NCBI GenBank assembly: GCA_965602225.1
Contig: CBFCYE010000050.1
Span: 1-12,377, forward strand
DNA: 12,377 nt
Direction of reading: 5' to 3'
Origin: Tenderia sp965602225
GTDB taxonomy: Bacteria > Pseudomonadota > Gammaproteobacteria > Tenderiales > Tenderiaceae
Shown here: one piece after another, positions 6,046 to 12,377 of the stretch
How positions within the stretch are numbered: position 1 is the stretch's first letter
Layout: each line of letters starts with the position of its first letter
The notes under the pieces: generated by a model
What the model saw: the letters and a program-made list of their open reading frames with translations, nothing else
Database searches by the model: none
Told to the model about the DNA's origin: nothing
Translations under genes and position numbers: made by a program

Positions 6046-7188
6046 CTATTGTGAATTTACTTCTTTGAACAGGTGTTGTATTTCTTCAACCTCTTTACGC
6101 TGTTGAATAAGGGCATTAACACAGTCTTCATCCAGGTCTTCACCGGCCATCTCTTTTAGCGTTGCAAAGGCATCATCATTGCTCCAGGCCTTTTTGTAGA
6201 CGCGTTCATTGGTGAGGGCATCAAAGATATCGGCCACAGCAATGATGCGGGCTTCGAGTGGCACGGCATCACCCGCTTTACCTTCGGGGTAACCAAGGCC
6301 ATTGATCTTTTCATGATGGCTGGCAGCGATGTTGCGCAGAATGTCTGTATGGCTGATATTGCCCAGGTTAAAATTTTTAAGCAGATCATCAATCATTTCC
6401 CTGCCTTTGATGGCATGACTTTTCATGATCTCCATTTCATCGCCGGAAAGTCTGCCAGGTTTGAGAAGGATGTTGTCGGGGATAGCAATTTTGCCGACAT
6501 CGTGCAGTGGCGCGAACATGAAGATATGTTCAATGTAGTGATCGTCTAGCGCATGTTTTTTTGCCAGGGCCTGGGCAATCAGGCGGCTAAAACGTGACAT
6601 GCGTTCGAGATGGCTGCCTGTTTCGGGGTCGCGTTGATGGGTGAATTGTGAGGCTGTTTTGATGATGGCGCTCAAGGTCTTGATTGAGCTCATTTCATTG
6701 ATGATGGTCAATGCGATGAGATGGCCATGGAGGTCTAGTGATTCCAAAACATCTTCATCAAAGACGTCTTTTTCGAAGGAGTTGAAAAACAGAAAGCCGA
6801 AGAACTCATCATTGCTGAACATGGGCATGGTGTAGCTGCTGGCATAGCCTTGCTTGCCTAGGTTCTGATGATGTCTCTGATCACTTTTTGCCGTCGTGGT
6901 TATGTTGTTGATCACCCTGGGTTGGCCGCGTTCAAAGCATTCCTTTAATGATGGCGCGTTATCGAGCAGGGTCTGATAATTTTCCAATGGGTTGTCATCG
7001 CCGCTGCTATGGATGTAGGTTTTGAGGATCTTGGTTTCTGGGTCGTAAAGGGCTAACGAGACGCGGGCAATAAAGGGTGATTTTTTTTGAATGAGTTGGT
7101 GAATGGTGCTGAGCTTATCTTTGAGTGAGCCGCGACGATTCAGAAAGGCCAGGCTGTCATGATGTGGATAATGATTGTCTTGTTTCAT
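6046..7188 (-). CDS. GAF-HD-GYP cytoplasmic protein, predicted c-di-GMP phosphodiesterase
   Basis: A soluble 380-residue protein without membrane segments. Residues about 20-165 form a GAF-like sensor (YDPETKILKTYIHSSG, ... GYASSYTMPMFSNDEFFGFLFFNS), followed by an HD-GYP domain at 175-370. The HD-GYP residues are intact: H193 in TGSHLERM, H229-D230 in LHDVGKIAIPD, H291-H292-E293, and GYP at 299-301 (in GLGYP). This group hydrolyses c-di-GMP using a metal centre; the GAF ligand is unknown. It starts 70 bases after the napF stop in the same direction, so read-through from nap is possible, although the AT-rich gap could hold its own promoter. The ribosome site GGGGT is about 5 bases from the ATG. 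It is unlike the other HD-GYP protein in sensor and location. Confidence 0.9.
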   Translation of the reverse strand: MKQDNHYPHHDSLAFLNRRGSLKDKLSTIHQLIQKKSPFIARVSLALYDPETKILKTYIHSSGDDNPLENYQTLLDNAPSLKECFERGQPRVINNITTTAKSDQRHHQNLGKQGYASSYTMPMFSNDEFFGFLFFNSFEKDVFDEDVLESLDLHGHLIALTIINEMSSIKTLSAIIKTASQFTHQRDPETGSHLERMSRFSRLIAQALAKKHALDDHYIEHIFMFAPLHDVGKIAIPDNILLKPGRLSGDEMEIMKSHAIKGREMIDDLLKNFNLGNISHTDILRNIAASHHEKINGLGYPEGKAGDAVPLEARIIAVADIFDALTNERVYKKAWSNDDAFATLKEMAGEDLDEDCVNALIQQRKEVEEIQHLFKEVNSQ

Positions 7189-7251
7189 ATCGACCCCAAG
7201 TGGCTAGGCGAAAATTTATATTACATCATCTATGCACGTTGGGGTATGGGG

Positions 7252-7268
7252 TATCAGTTTAGCTGATA
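7252..7268. repeat. Small inverted repeat at the napF stop
   Basis: TATCAG and CTGATA form a 6-bp stem around TTTAG, overlapping the napF stop codon. There is no T-run after it on the minus strand, so it is not a typical terminator. Confidence 0.3.
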
Positions 7269-7795
7269 GGTAAATGAAAACTCAGAGCCTGATTGGGGCA
7301 AACAGAGAGGCAGCGGCCACAACCAGTGCAGGCCTCTGTATCCAGCTGCATGCGCCGTTGTTGATCAAATGACAAGGCACCATGGTCACAGTGACCGCGA
7401 CAACTCATACAAAAAATATTGTTCCAGGCCAGGCAGGTTTGTGTGTCTAATTGCACCGAGCCAAGTTTGGCTGGCGTTGTTGTCTTATCCAGATCCATCG
7501 GGCAGGCAGTGACACAGTCACCACAAAAGGTGCAGCCATTCTCTTCGAAATTTAGATAAGGCGTGCCAGCGAACTGGTGTTCGTTGGGGTGAAGTTTAAT
7601 GATGTTGGCTGTGCATGCGGTTACACATGGGGCGTCGCAGCGACGGCAGTGATCAGGATCGATTTTATCCTGGTGCCAGGGTGGTGCTGGCCCTAAAGGG
7701 TGTTGCTGTTGTTCGTAGTTCTCGCGACCTTCACGGGTGAGAAACGCGCCGCGCAGAAACGCGCGGCGGTTGTTGTCTACTCCATCTGCTGACAT
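7259..7795 (-). CDS. napF: Periplasmic nitrate reductase accessory ferredoxin NapF
   Basis: A cytoplasmic iron-sulphur protein of 178 residues that resembles E. coli NapF (164) along its length. It has four cysteine sets: C50/53/57/61, C88/91/94/98 (CTFCGDCVTACP), C121/129/132/136 (CLAWNNIFCMSC..C), and C156/159/162/166 (CTGCGRCLSVCP). The N-terminal NNRRAFLRG recalls the RR segment seen in E. coli NapF. Known NapF proteins act in the cytoplasm with NapA before export; a role in loading or redox of the iron-sulphur cluster is proposed in the literature. It begins 10 bases after the napB stop with a poor ribosome site, so it may depend on coupled translation. In E. coli napF is first in the operon; here it is last. 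Confidence 0.93.
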   Translation of the reverse strand: MSADGVDNNRRAFLRGAFLTREGRENYEQQQHPLGPAPPWHQDKIDPDHCRRCDAPCVTACTANIIKLHPNEHQFAGTPYLNFEENGCTFCGDCVTACPMDLDKTTTPAKLGSVQLDTQTCLAWNNIFCMSCRGHCDHGALSFDQQRRMQLDTEACTGCGRCLSVCPNQALSFHLPIS

Positions 7796-7805
7796 GCGCA
7801 GGTGA

Positions 7806-8270
7806 TCAGAACTTGTTTTTCACCAGCGGTGCTACATCGGCCTGCGGTACATGGCATTGGGTGCAGACATAACGCGCTCCAACCAATTCTTTAACTGCCT
7901 TGTCGGGAGCGTTGCGCAGATCGGTATAGTGACTGACAGGGATAGGCGTTGGTTTGCCCCGCAATGGTTGGCTGAGTTCAGCCGAGTTGCCGTGACAACT
8001 CAAACAATAGTTCACTGCGGCCTTCACTGGCGTCATCAGTTCGATGTTGTGCGGGATCTGCGGTGGCGCGCCGGGGTAGGCGCGTTTGTAGACCGGATCA
8101 GTACCTGGCATTACCCCCAGATAGTCAAAGCGTTCAGGGGTGGGTACCTCAAACACACTCTGGTTGCTTAGGCCTGTCTCACTAGGGACGATGCTATCTT
8201 CTGCCTGTGCCAGCCCCATTAAACCAGTCATGCAGAGCGTCAGTGCTGTTGTAATGATTTGATTTTTCAT
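7806..8270 (-). CDS. napB: Dihaem cytochrome c subunit of periplasmic nitrate reductase, NapB
   Basis: The small periplasmic electron-transfer subunit that passes electrons to NapA. The start at 8270 gives 154 residues, begins with a signal peptide (about 1-23, cleaved after AQA) and has a strong GGAGGAGAA site 5 bases upstream that overlaps the napA stop codon. A longer frame reaching 8351 is rejected because it overlaps napA and would place the signal peptide internally. Two haem c motifs are seen: C89-x2-C92-H93 and C136-x2-C139-H140. H74 (PPQIPH) and H114 (PVSHY) fit the distal axial ligands known from the family. It is tightly linked to napA (13 bases) and napF (10 bases). Confidence 0.95.
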   Translation of the reverse strand: MKNQIITTALTLCMTGLMGLAQAEDSIVPSETGLSNQSVFEVPTPERFDYLGVMPGTDPVYKRAYPGAPPQIPHNIELMTPVKAAVNYCLSCHGNSAELSQPLRGKPTPIPVSHYTDLRNAPDKAVKELVGARYVCTQCHVPQADVAPLVKNKF

Positions 8271-8283
8271 ATTGTTCTCCTCC

Positions 8284-11028
8284 TCAGGCCTTATAGACCT
8301 TGACCGCACACTTCTTGAAGTCAGTCTGTTTTGAGATCGGGCAAGTCGCATCCAGGGTTAGTTTGTTGATAAACACACCTTCATCAAACCAGGGTACGAA
8401 TACCGTTCCGCGTGGCATGCGATTACGGCCGCCATGAGTCTCTACCAGCGCCTTGATCTTGCCGCGGCGTGATTCGATCCAGGCCACGTCCTTGCGCTTC
8501 AGACCATACGACTCAGCATCACGCGGGTGCATATAGAGCATGGCGTGAGGTACGGCGCGATGCAGCTCGGGCACTCGGCGGGTCATGGTGCCACTGTGCC
8601 AGTGTTCTAGCACCCGGCCAGTGGTAAGCCACAGCTTGTAGTCTGCATCTGGCTGTTCCACTGGGGCAGCATAGGGGCGGAAAAAGATCTTGGCCTTGCC
8701 AGCAAGGTTGGTTTTTTCCTTGTTGGTGACACCATCGAGGTCACCGCTGGGAATAGACTTCAGCGCCTTGCCGTAAAAATCAAAACCGCTGCCCTTTTTG
8801 ACATAGGGATCGTATTTTTCATTGAAGCGCCAATGGGTCTCTTTGCCATCCACGACTGGCCACTTCAGGCCGCGAACGTCGTCGTGCATGTAGAGATCAA
8901 ACGGTGCCAGATCATGGGCATGGCCACGACCGAATTTGGCGTACTCTTCAAATAGGGCCTTTTCCACAAACCAGCCATCGCCAAGCAGATCAACGGTGTG
9001 ATTTTCGTGGCCCTTGGCCGTAGAGTCGGGCCATTTGAATGTTTTGTGTTCTTTGGTAGCGAACAGCACGTCATACAGCGTGTCGTCAGGTGAATAGCCC
9101 ATCTGTTTCGCTTCATCAAGCACATTAGGCAAGGTGTTAGGCGTAAAACCTGCGTCTTTCAGGCCAGGAATAGACTTCTCGTCCCATACATCTTTCAGTT
9201 TGAAGCGTTTTGAGAATTCCAGAATCTGCCAGACATCGCTGCGAGCTTCTCCGGGCGGTGAGACCTGTTCACGCCACATCTGGGTACGACGTTCGGCGTT
9301 ACCGTAGGCGCCCCATTTTTCAAAGATCATCGCTGCCGGCAAGACCAGATCGGCCACCTTGGTTGAGATGCCGGGATAGGCATCGGCGACAACGATAAAG
9401 TTGTCCATCTCGCGTGCCGCCTTGATCCAGTGATTGGCATTGGCGGTGCCCTGGAATGGATTACAGACCTGTACCCAGGCCCATTTCACCGAGCCATCTT
9501 CCAAATCACGCATGATCTTGGTGATGTGGCTGCCTACTTTTGGATTAAGCGTCTTGGCGGGTAGTTTCCAGACATCCTCGGCAAAGGCGCGATGTTTAGG
9601 ATTCATTACCACCATGTCGGCAGGCAGGCGATGGGCAAAGGTGCCCACTTCACGGGCAGTACCACAAGCCGACGGCTGACCAGTCAGTGAAAAGGCGCCG
9701 TTGCCAGGGGTGGCCTGTTTGCCCAGCAGCAGGTGGTTCATATAGGCCTGTTCGTTGACCCAGGTGCCACGCTGATGCTGGTTAAAACCCATGGTCCAGA
9801 AAGACACCACTTTGCGCTGGTCTTCGATGTAGTAATCAGCCAGCTGTTGTAGTTTTTCTTTGAACTGTTCTAGAGATTCGTCTGCATCACCCTTAGCCAG
9901 TTCAGCAACATAATCCAGAGTGTAGGGTTCGACAGCCTGTTTGAAATGTTCGAACTCAATTAACCAGTGTTTGCCCGCCGACTTGCTGTTGGCCTGCTCT
10001 ACCTCATCACCATCCTTACGCCGTTGGCCGATGGCCTCGTCAGCATCAAGGCGGTTGTTAAGTTGTTTGGCCTGGGTATCCTTTTCCGCATCAAAGGCAA
10101 ACTTGTCGTTGCCGCGCATACCGTAGCCGATATCGTAAGGGCCGGTGGCGAAGGCGCAATGTTTTTCGACAAACGGCCAATCGACCGCATCGCGTTTGAT
10201 GATCTCGCGGGCGATGTAGTTTTGCAGCGCCAGGTCGGTCTGCGGTTTAAAGATGATCTCCAGATCAGCCATATCGGACGACATGTTGCTATAGGTACTG
10301 AGATTGATGATGCGTACTTTTTTATCAGTTAAGCGATGATCGACGATGCGGCCCCAAAGGATTGGGTGCATCTCGGCCATGTTGGCGCCCCATAGCACCA
10401 TGGTGTCGGTGTGCTCGATATCTTCATAGTTACCGGCTGGCTCGTCGATGCCGAAGGTCTGGATGAAACCAGCCACGGCTGATGCCATGCAATGACGGGC
10501 ATTGGGGTCGATATTGTTGCTGCGAAAACCAGCCTTCATCAGCTTGGATGCCGCATAACCTTCCTGAATGGTGTACTGGCCTGAGCCCATCACCGCAACG
10601 CCGGTAGGGCCGAGTTCTTTGTAGGTCTTCTTGAACTGCGTTTCCATTTCGTCAAAGGCGCGATCCCATGACACCGGCACAAAATCACCCTGTTTATCGA
10701 ACTTGCCGTCTTTCATGCGCAGCAGCGGTTGGGTCAGGCGATCTTCTCCGTAGAGGATCTTGCCGTTGAAATAACCCTTAATGCAGTTGAGGCCGCGATT
10801 AACCGGGGAATCAGGGTCACCCTTGGTGGCGACGATGCGATCGTTCTTGGTGGCAATCTGGATGCCGCAGCCAACGCCGCAAAAGCGGCACACGCCCTTG
10901 TCCCAGCGCCAGCCTTCATCGACCTTGGCCGCCGCCTGTTTGGCGGTGGCACTCAAGGGGATGCCAACGCTGGCAGCGGCAGCCGCGGCCATGCTGGTTT
11001 TTAAAAAGTCTCTGCGAGTAATGCTCAT
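8284..11028 (-). CDS. napA: Periplasmic nitrate reductase catalytic subunit NapA
   Basis: The molybdenum enzyme that reduces nitrate to nitrite in the periplasm. It begins with a twin-arginine signal (ITRRDFLK, alanine-rich core, about residues 1-30). The [4Fe-4S] ligands are C47, C50, C54 and C82, with K84 just after; the Mo ligand is Cys180 in ARHCMASAV. MGD-binding stretches such as WTMGFNQHQRG, TGQPSACGTAREVGTFAHRLPADM, GAYGNAERRTQ, and TGRVLEHWHSGTMTRR are intact, and the end (TDFKKCAVKVYKA) matches E. coli NapA. At 914 residues it is about 85 longer than E. coli NapA (828); most of the extra lies in a charged insert around 306-357 plus shorter ones near 378-400 and 620-790. The ribosome site AGGAG is 6-7 bases before the ATG. 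NapD, encoded just upstream, should bind the signal peptide. Confidence 0.97.
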   Translation of the reverse strand: MSITRRDFLKTSMAAAAAASVGIPLSATAKQAAAKVDEGWRWDKGVCRFCGVGCGIQIATKNDRIVATKGDPDSPVNRGLNCIKGYFNGKILYGEDRLTQPLLRMKDGKFDKQGDFVPVSWDRAFDEMETQFKKTYKELGPTGVAVMGSGQYTIQEGYAASKLMKAGFRSNNIDPNARHCMASAVAGFIQTFGIDEPAGNYEDIEHTDTMVLWGANMAEMHPILWGRIVDHRLTDKKVRIINLSTYSNMSSDMADLEIIFKPQTDLALQNYIAREIIKRDAVDWPFVEKHCAFATGPYDIGYGMRGNDKFAFDAEKDTQAKQLNNRLDADEAIGQRRKDGDEVEQANSKSAGKHWLIEFEHFKQAVEPYTLDYVAELAKGDADESLEQFKEKLQQLADYYIEDQRKVVSFWTMGFNQHQRGTWVNEQAYMNHLLLGKQATPGNGAFSLTGQPSACGTAREVGTFAHRLPADMVVMNPKHRAFAEDVWKLPAKTLNPKVGSHITKIMRDLEDGSVKWAWVQVCNPFQGTANANHWIKAAREMDNFIVVADAYPGISTKVADLVLPAAMIFEKWGAYGNAERRTQMWREQVSPPGEARSDVWQILEFSKRFKLKDVWDEKSIPGLKDAGFTPNTLPNVLDEAKQMGYSPDDTLYDVLFATKEHKTFKWPDSTAKGHENHTVDLLGDGWFVEKALFEEYAKFGRGHAHDLAPFDLYMHDDVRGLKWPVVDGKETHWRFNEKYDPYVKKGSGFDFYGKALKSIPSGDLDGVTNKEKTNLAGKAKIFFRPYAAPVEQPDADYKLWLTTGRVLEHWHSGTMTRRVPELHRAVPHAMLYMHPRDAESYGLKRKDVAWIESRRGKIKALVETHGGRNRMPRGTVFVPWFDEGVFINKLTLDATCPISKQTDFKKCAVKVYKA

Positions 11029-11060
11029 GTATGACTCCTTTTAATCAAAAATATTCTAAG

Positions 11061-11086
11061 CGCCGCGCTGTTGTGAATGCGCGCAG
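11061..11086. repeat. GC-rich inverted repeat between napD and napA
   Basis: CGCGC-type arms (11064-11068 with 11079-11083) pair around a 10-base loop, with two more outer pairs after a mismatch. It is not followed by a T-run, so it is more likely an RNA structure in the napD-napA gap than a terminator. Confidence 0.35.
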
Positions 11087-11088
11087 CG

Positions 11089-11117
11089 TCGGTGTTTATT
11101 CGGTGTTTATTCGGTGG
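11089..11117. repeat. Tandem 11-bp repeat over the napD stop
   Basis: TCGGTGTTTAT occurs at 11089-11099 and 11100-11110, followed by a partial copy TCGGTGG at 11111-11117. The second copy contains the napD stop codon (11107-11109), so the repeat duplicates the end of the gene into the spacer. Confidence 0.8.
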
Positions 11118-11430
11118 TTTTGTTCAAAAATTCCGGCAGTTCACCCAGTCCTTGAAATGAATCAAGATCAGCGGGGATGCTGGTTTCTACGCCCTCGTCG
11201 TCTTCAAAATAGTGAGAGATCATCTCGGCCATCGATACCCCGGCCAGCGCCTTGATGCGCTTTAAACCCTCAATCTCAGCATCGATCGACTCAGCCTCCT
11301 GGGTAAGCATGATCTTGCCCGTGACAGGATCGGAATGATGGACGCTGATGCCAGGCTGGCTATTAAGCAAAGCGATACAGGCCTCTACCCCGGCGGGGGC
11401 AGTGACAACGAGAATAGCGGATAAATTCAT
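11107..11430 (-). CDS. napD: NapA signal-peptide-binding chaperone NapD
   Basis: A small cytoplasmic chaperone (107 residues) that binds the twin-arginine signal of NapA and holds back export until the cofactors are inserted. The family pattern is clear: MNLSAILVVTAP, ISVHHSDPVTGKIMLTQEA, EIEGLKRIKALAGV and AEMISHYFEDDE. The C-terminal tail after residue 80 is acidic and longer than in E. coli NapD (87), within the range seen in other bacteria. It is the first gene of the nap unit, 78 bases before napA. The ribosome site is weak (AGGA about 9 bases upstream). The stop codon sits inside a tandem repeat. Confidence 0.93.
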   Translation of the reverse strand: MNLSAILVVTAPAGVEACIALLNSQPGISVHHSDPVTGKIMLTQEAESIDAEIEGLKRIKALAGVSMAEMISHYFEDDEGVETSIPADLDSFQGLGELPEFLNKTTE

Positions 11431-12009
11431 GAATTACTGATCCTAACTGGTACTGAAACAGTGCGCCGACAGAGATAAAACGAATGATCTACTCTATTTA
11501 CACGCACAAACTAGATGGCCATTTCAGTTTACACCTAACCTCAATAGAATGCCTCTCTTTTGAATGCCATGCCCCCCATATATTTAGAGTGCCTCGGGGG
11601 CGGTGTAATTAAACTCAGATTGTGTGATTGGATGCTCAATGATGATTGTGGGGGGAGTAGTTGCTGGCCAGCACATGAATCTGATTGTTGGAGGGTAAAA
11701 GTGGTGCCTAGCTAATCACTTGGAGTTTTATTAATAACGCTAGGTTCTAGGGCTGAGGGTGTATCTGATATTGCGGTAAAGCGCCCAAAGCAGCCAATTC
11801 CAGTTTGATCAGAAAATAGATTGATACGGTTTTAGAGCTCTACCTGCAATAAAGACACTCCTGAAAGAAGACATTTGCAATGTTTATGTTGAACGTTACA
11901 ACCGAACGGTGCGTTACAGTTGATGGTAAAGCGTTAAGGCTGGCAATAAAAAGCCCCGCCGAAGCGGGGCCTATGTTCTTTCAGGTGTTTAGGCTCAGGG
12001 TTGCTAACT
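11431..12009. other. Long intergenic region upstream of napD
   Basis: Nearly 580 bases without a convincing gene; the nap promoter and its regulatory sites should lie in the part next to napD. I find no clear FNR box (TTGAT-N4-ATCAA), no paired NarL/NarP heptamers and no good sigma70 pair. Seen: three short GAATGCC/GAGTGCC copies (11547, 11562, 11587), a 6-bp GCCCCC/GGGGGC inverted repeat (about 11571-11600), CCTAGC/GCTAGG inverted repeats (11707-11712 and 11739-11744), and the terminator at 11948-11970. Short plus-strand frames here lack ribosome sites. Confidence 0.5.
11948..11970 (-). terminator. Intrinsic terminator after the macro-domain gene
   Basis: A perfect 7-bp GC stem (GCCCCGC 11953-11959 with GCGGGGC 11964-11970) with a TTCG loop in the minus-strand RNA is followed by TTTTT (11948-11952). 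It lies 39 bases beyond the stop at 12010. Confidence 0.92.
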
Positions 12010-12377
12010 TCAGGATTCCTTAGCCTTTTCACCTTGGCGATATACAGAATAAAGGTAGACGGGAATATCCAGGTCAGCCAGCTGCTCTTTAATTAAGGGC
12101 TGCACATCAGTCCAGTTCAGGCCGCCGACACCAGTCGCCAGGCGGGGCAGGGCTAAAGAGGTAAATTTTTCTTTTACAGCCATTTTCTTCAGTGCTCGTA
12201 AGGCATGAGTCACATTTTTGATGCTCGCCTTGCCGGGCAGTGACCCGTGGCCATAACCCCCTTCTTGTGTAATAAGGTTCGCAATGCGCACCCCATCTGC
12301 TGCCGACCACAGCCATGCTTCACCTGGCTTGGGGCTGTGCACGTGACACCAGTGGTGAAAGTCTTTATGCATTGATG
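12010..12377 (-). CDS. Macro-domain protein, DarG/TARG1-like (5' end outside window)
   Basis: The C-terminal 121 or so residues of a macro domain, a fold that binds or hydrolyses ADP-ribose. The pattern VRIANLITQEGGYGHGS, PGKASIKNVTHAL, LALPRLATGVGGLNW and VQPLI resembles the DarG/ALC1/TARG1 type (compare GCGLGGLDW and the KPSYE segment); the Lys in PGKAS lines up with the TARG1 catalytic Lys. The ATG at 12370-12372 is unlikely to be the true start: the frame stays open to the window edge, and the MHKDFHHWC segment matches an internal part of the fold, so roughly 30-40 residues lie to the right. The protein ends soon after the macro domain, without the extra C-terminal region of DarG. A strong terminator follows. 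Whether a DarT-like toxin gene precedes it cannot be seen. Confidence 0.8.
   Translation of the reverse strand, partial: SMHKDFHHWCHVHSPKPGEAWLWSAADGVRIANLITQEGGYGHGSLPGKASIKNVTHALRALKKMAVKEKFTSLALPRLATGVGGLNWTDVQPLIKEQLADLDIPVYLYSVYRQGEKAKES

Noticed and set aside
8271..8351. N-terminal extension of the napB frame by 27 residues
   Set aside because: It overlaps the end of napA, is Arg-rich like an out-of-frame shadow, and would bury the signal peptide; the strong ribosome site points to 8270.
9967..10332. 121-codon plus-strand frame opposite napA
   Set aside because: It lies wholly antisense to a well-conserved part of napA and has no family features or ribosome site.
11630..11713. 27-codon Cys- and Trp-containing plus-strand frame
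   Set aside because: It is very short, has no ribosome site, and has no similarity I can recognise.
11810..11825. TTGAT motifs that might form an FNR site
   Set aside because: The two half-sites are in the same orientation and wrongly spaced; they do not form TTGAT-N4-ATCAA.
11829..11839. GTTTTAGAGCT, identical to the start of a Streptococcus pyogenes type II CRISPR repeat
   Set aside because: It occurs once, with no repeat-spacer array and no cas genes; a chance match.
11880..12023. 47-codon plus-strand frame starting MFMLNVTTER
   Set aside because: It runs through the macro-domain terminator hairpin and into the macro-domain gene, and has no ribosome site.

Overview
The window looks like chromosomal DNA of a gammaproteobacterium. 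The reasons are a PpiC of exactly the E. coli length (93 residues), NapD/NapA/NapB/NapF proteins that align well with the enterobacterial ones from memory, a DUF3015/DUF4105 envelope pair, and moderate GC content. I cannot name a genus.

Left edge (1-504): no complete gene. It holds the last 30 codons of a plus-strand frame, a protein-like minus-strand frame without a good start, and a degenerate 3' half of a tRNA-Thr(UGU) gene (358-402) followed by a clear intrinsic terminator (414-442). This looks like the attachment-site scar of an integrated element lying to the left of the window.

505-2288: a plus-strand transcription unit with a membrane HD-GYP protein carrying a periplasmic c-type haem motif (CxxCH), then ppiC, closed by a strong terminator. 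2287-5657: three minus-strand envelope genes: a DUF3015 periplasmic protein with its own sigma70-type promoter and terminator, then a DUF4105 protein overlapping by one base with an alpha/beta hydrolase. 5851-6036: a small plus-strand zinc-ribbon-like protein.

6046-11430: a minus-strand nitrate-respiration block, transcribed napD, napA, napB, napF, followed 70 bases later by a cytoplasmic GAF-HD-GYP protein. NapD is the NapA maturation chaperone, NapA the periplasmic molybdenum nitrate reductase, NapB its dihaem electron donor, and NapF a cytoplasmic iron-sulphur protein. No napC, napG, napH or napE is present, so the quinol-to-NapB link must be encoded elsewhere. NapA is unusually long (914 residues).

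11431-12009: about 580 bases without a convincing gene, probably including the nap control region; a terminator belonging to the gene on the right lies at its far end. 12010-12377: the 3' part of a macro-domain gene that runs off the right edge.

The two HD-GYP proteins (predicted c-di-GMP phosphodiesterases) are distinct in architecture: one should sense a periplasmic redox or gas signal through haem, the other a cytoplasmic signal through GAF. Their closeness to nap suggests, but does not prove, a link between respiratory state and c-di-GMP signalling.
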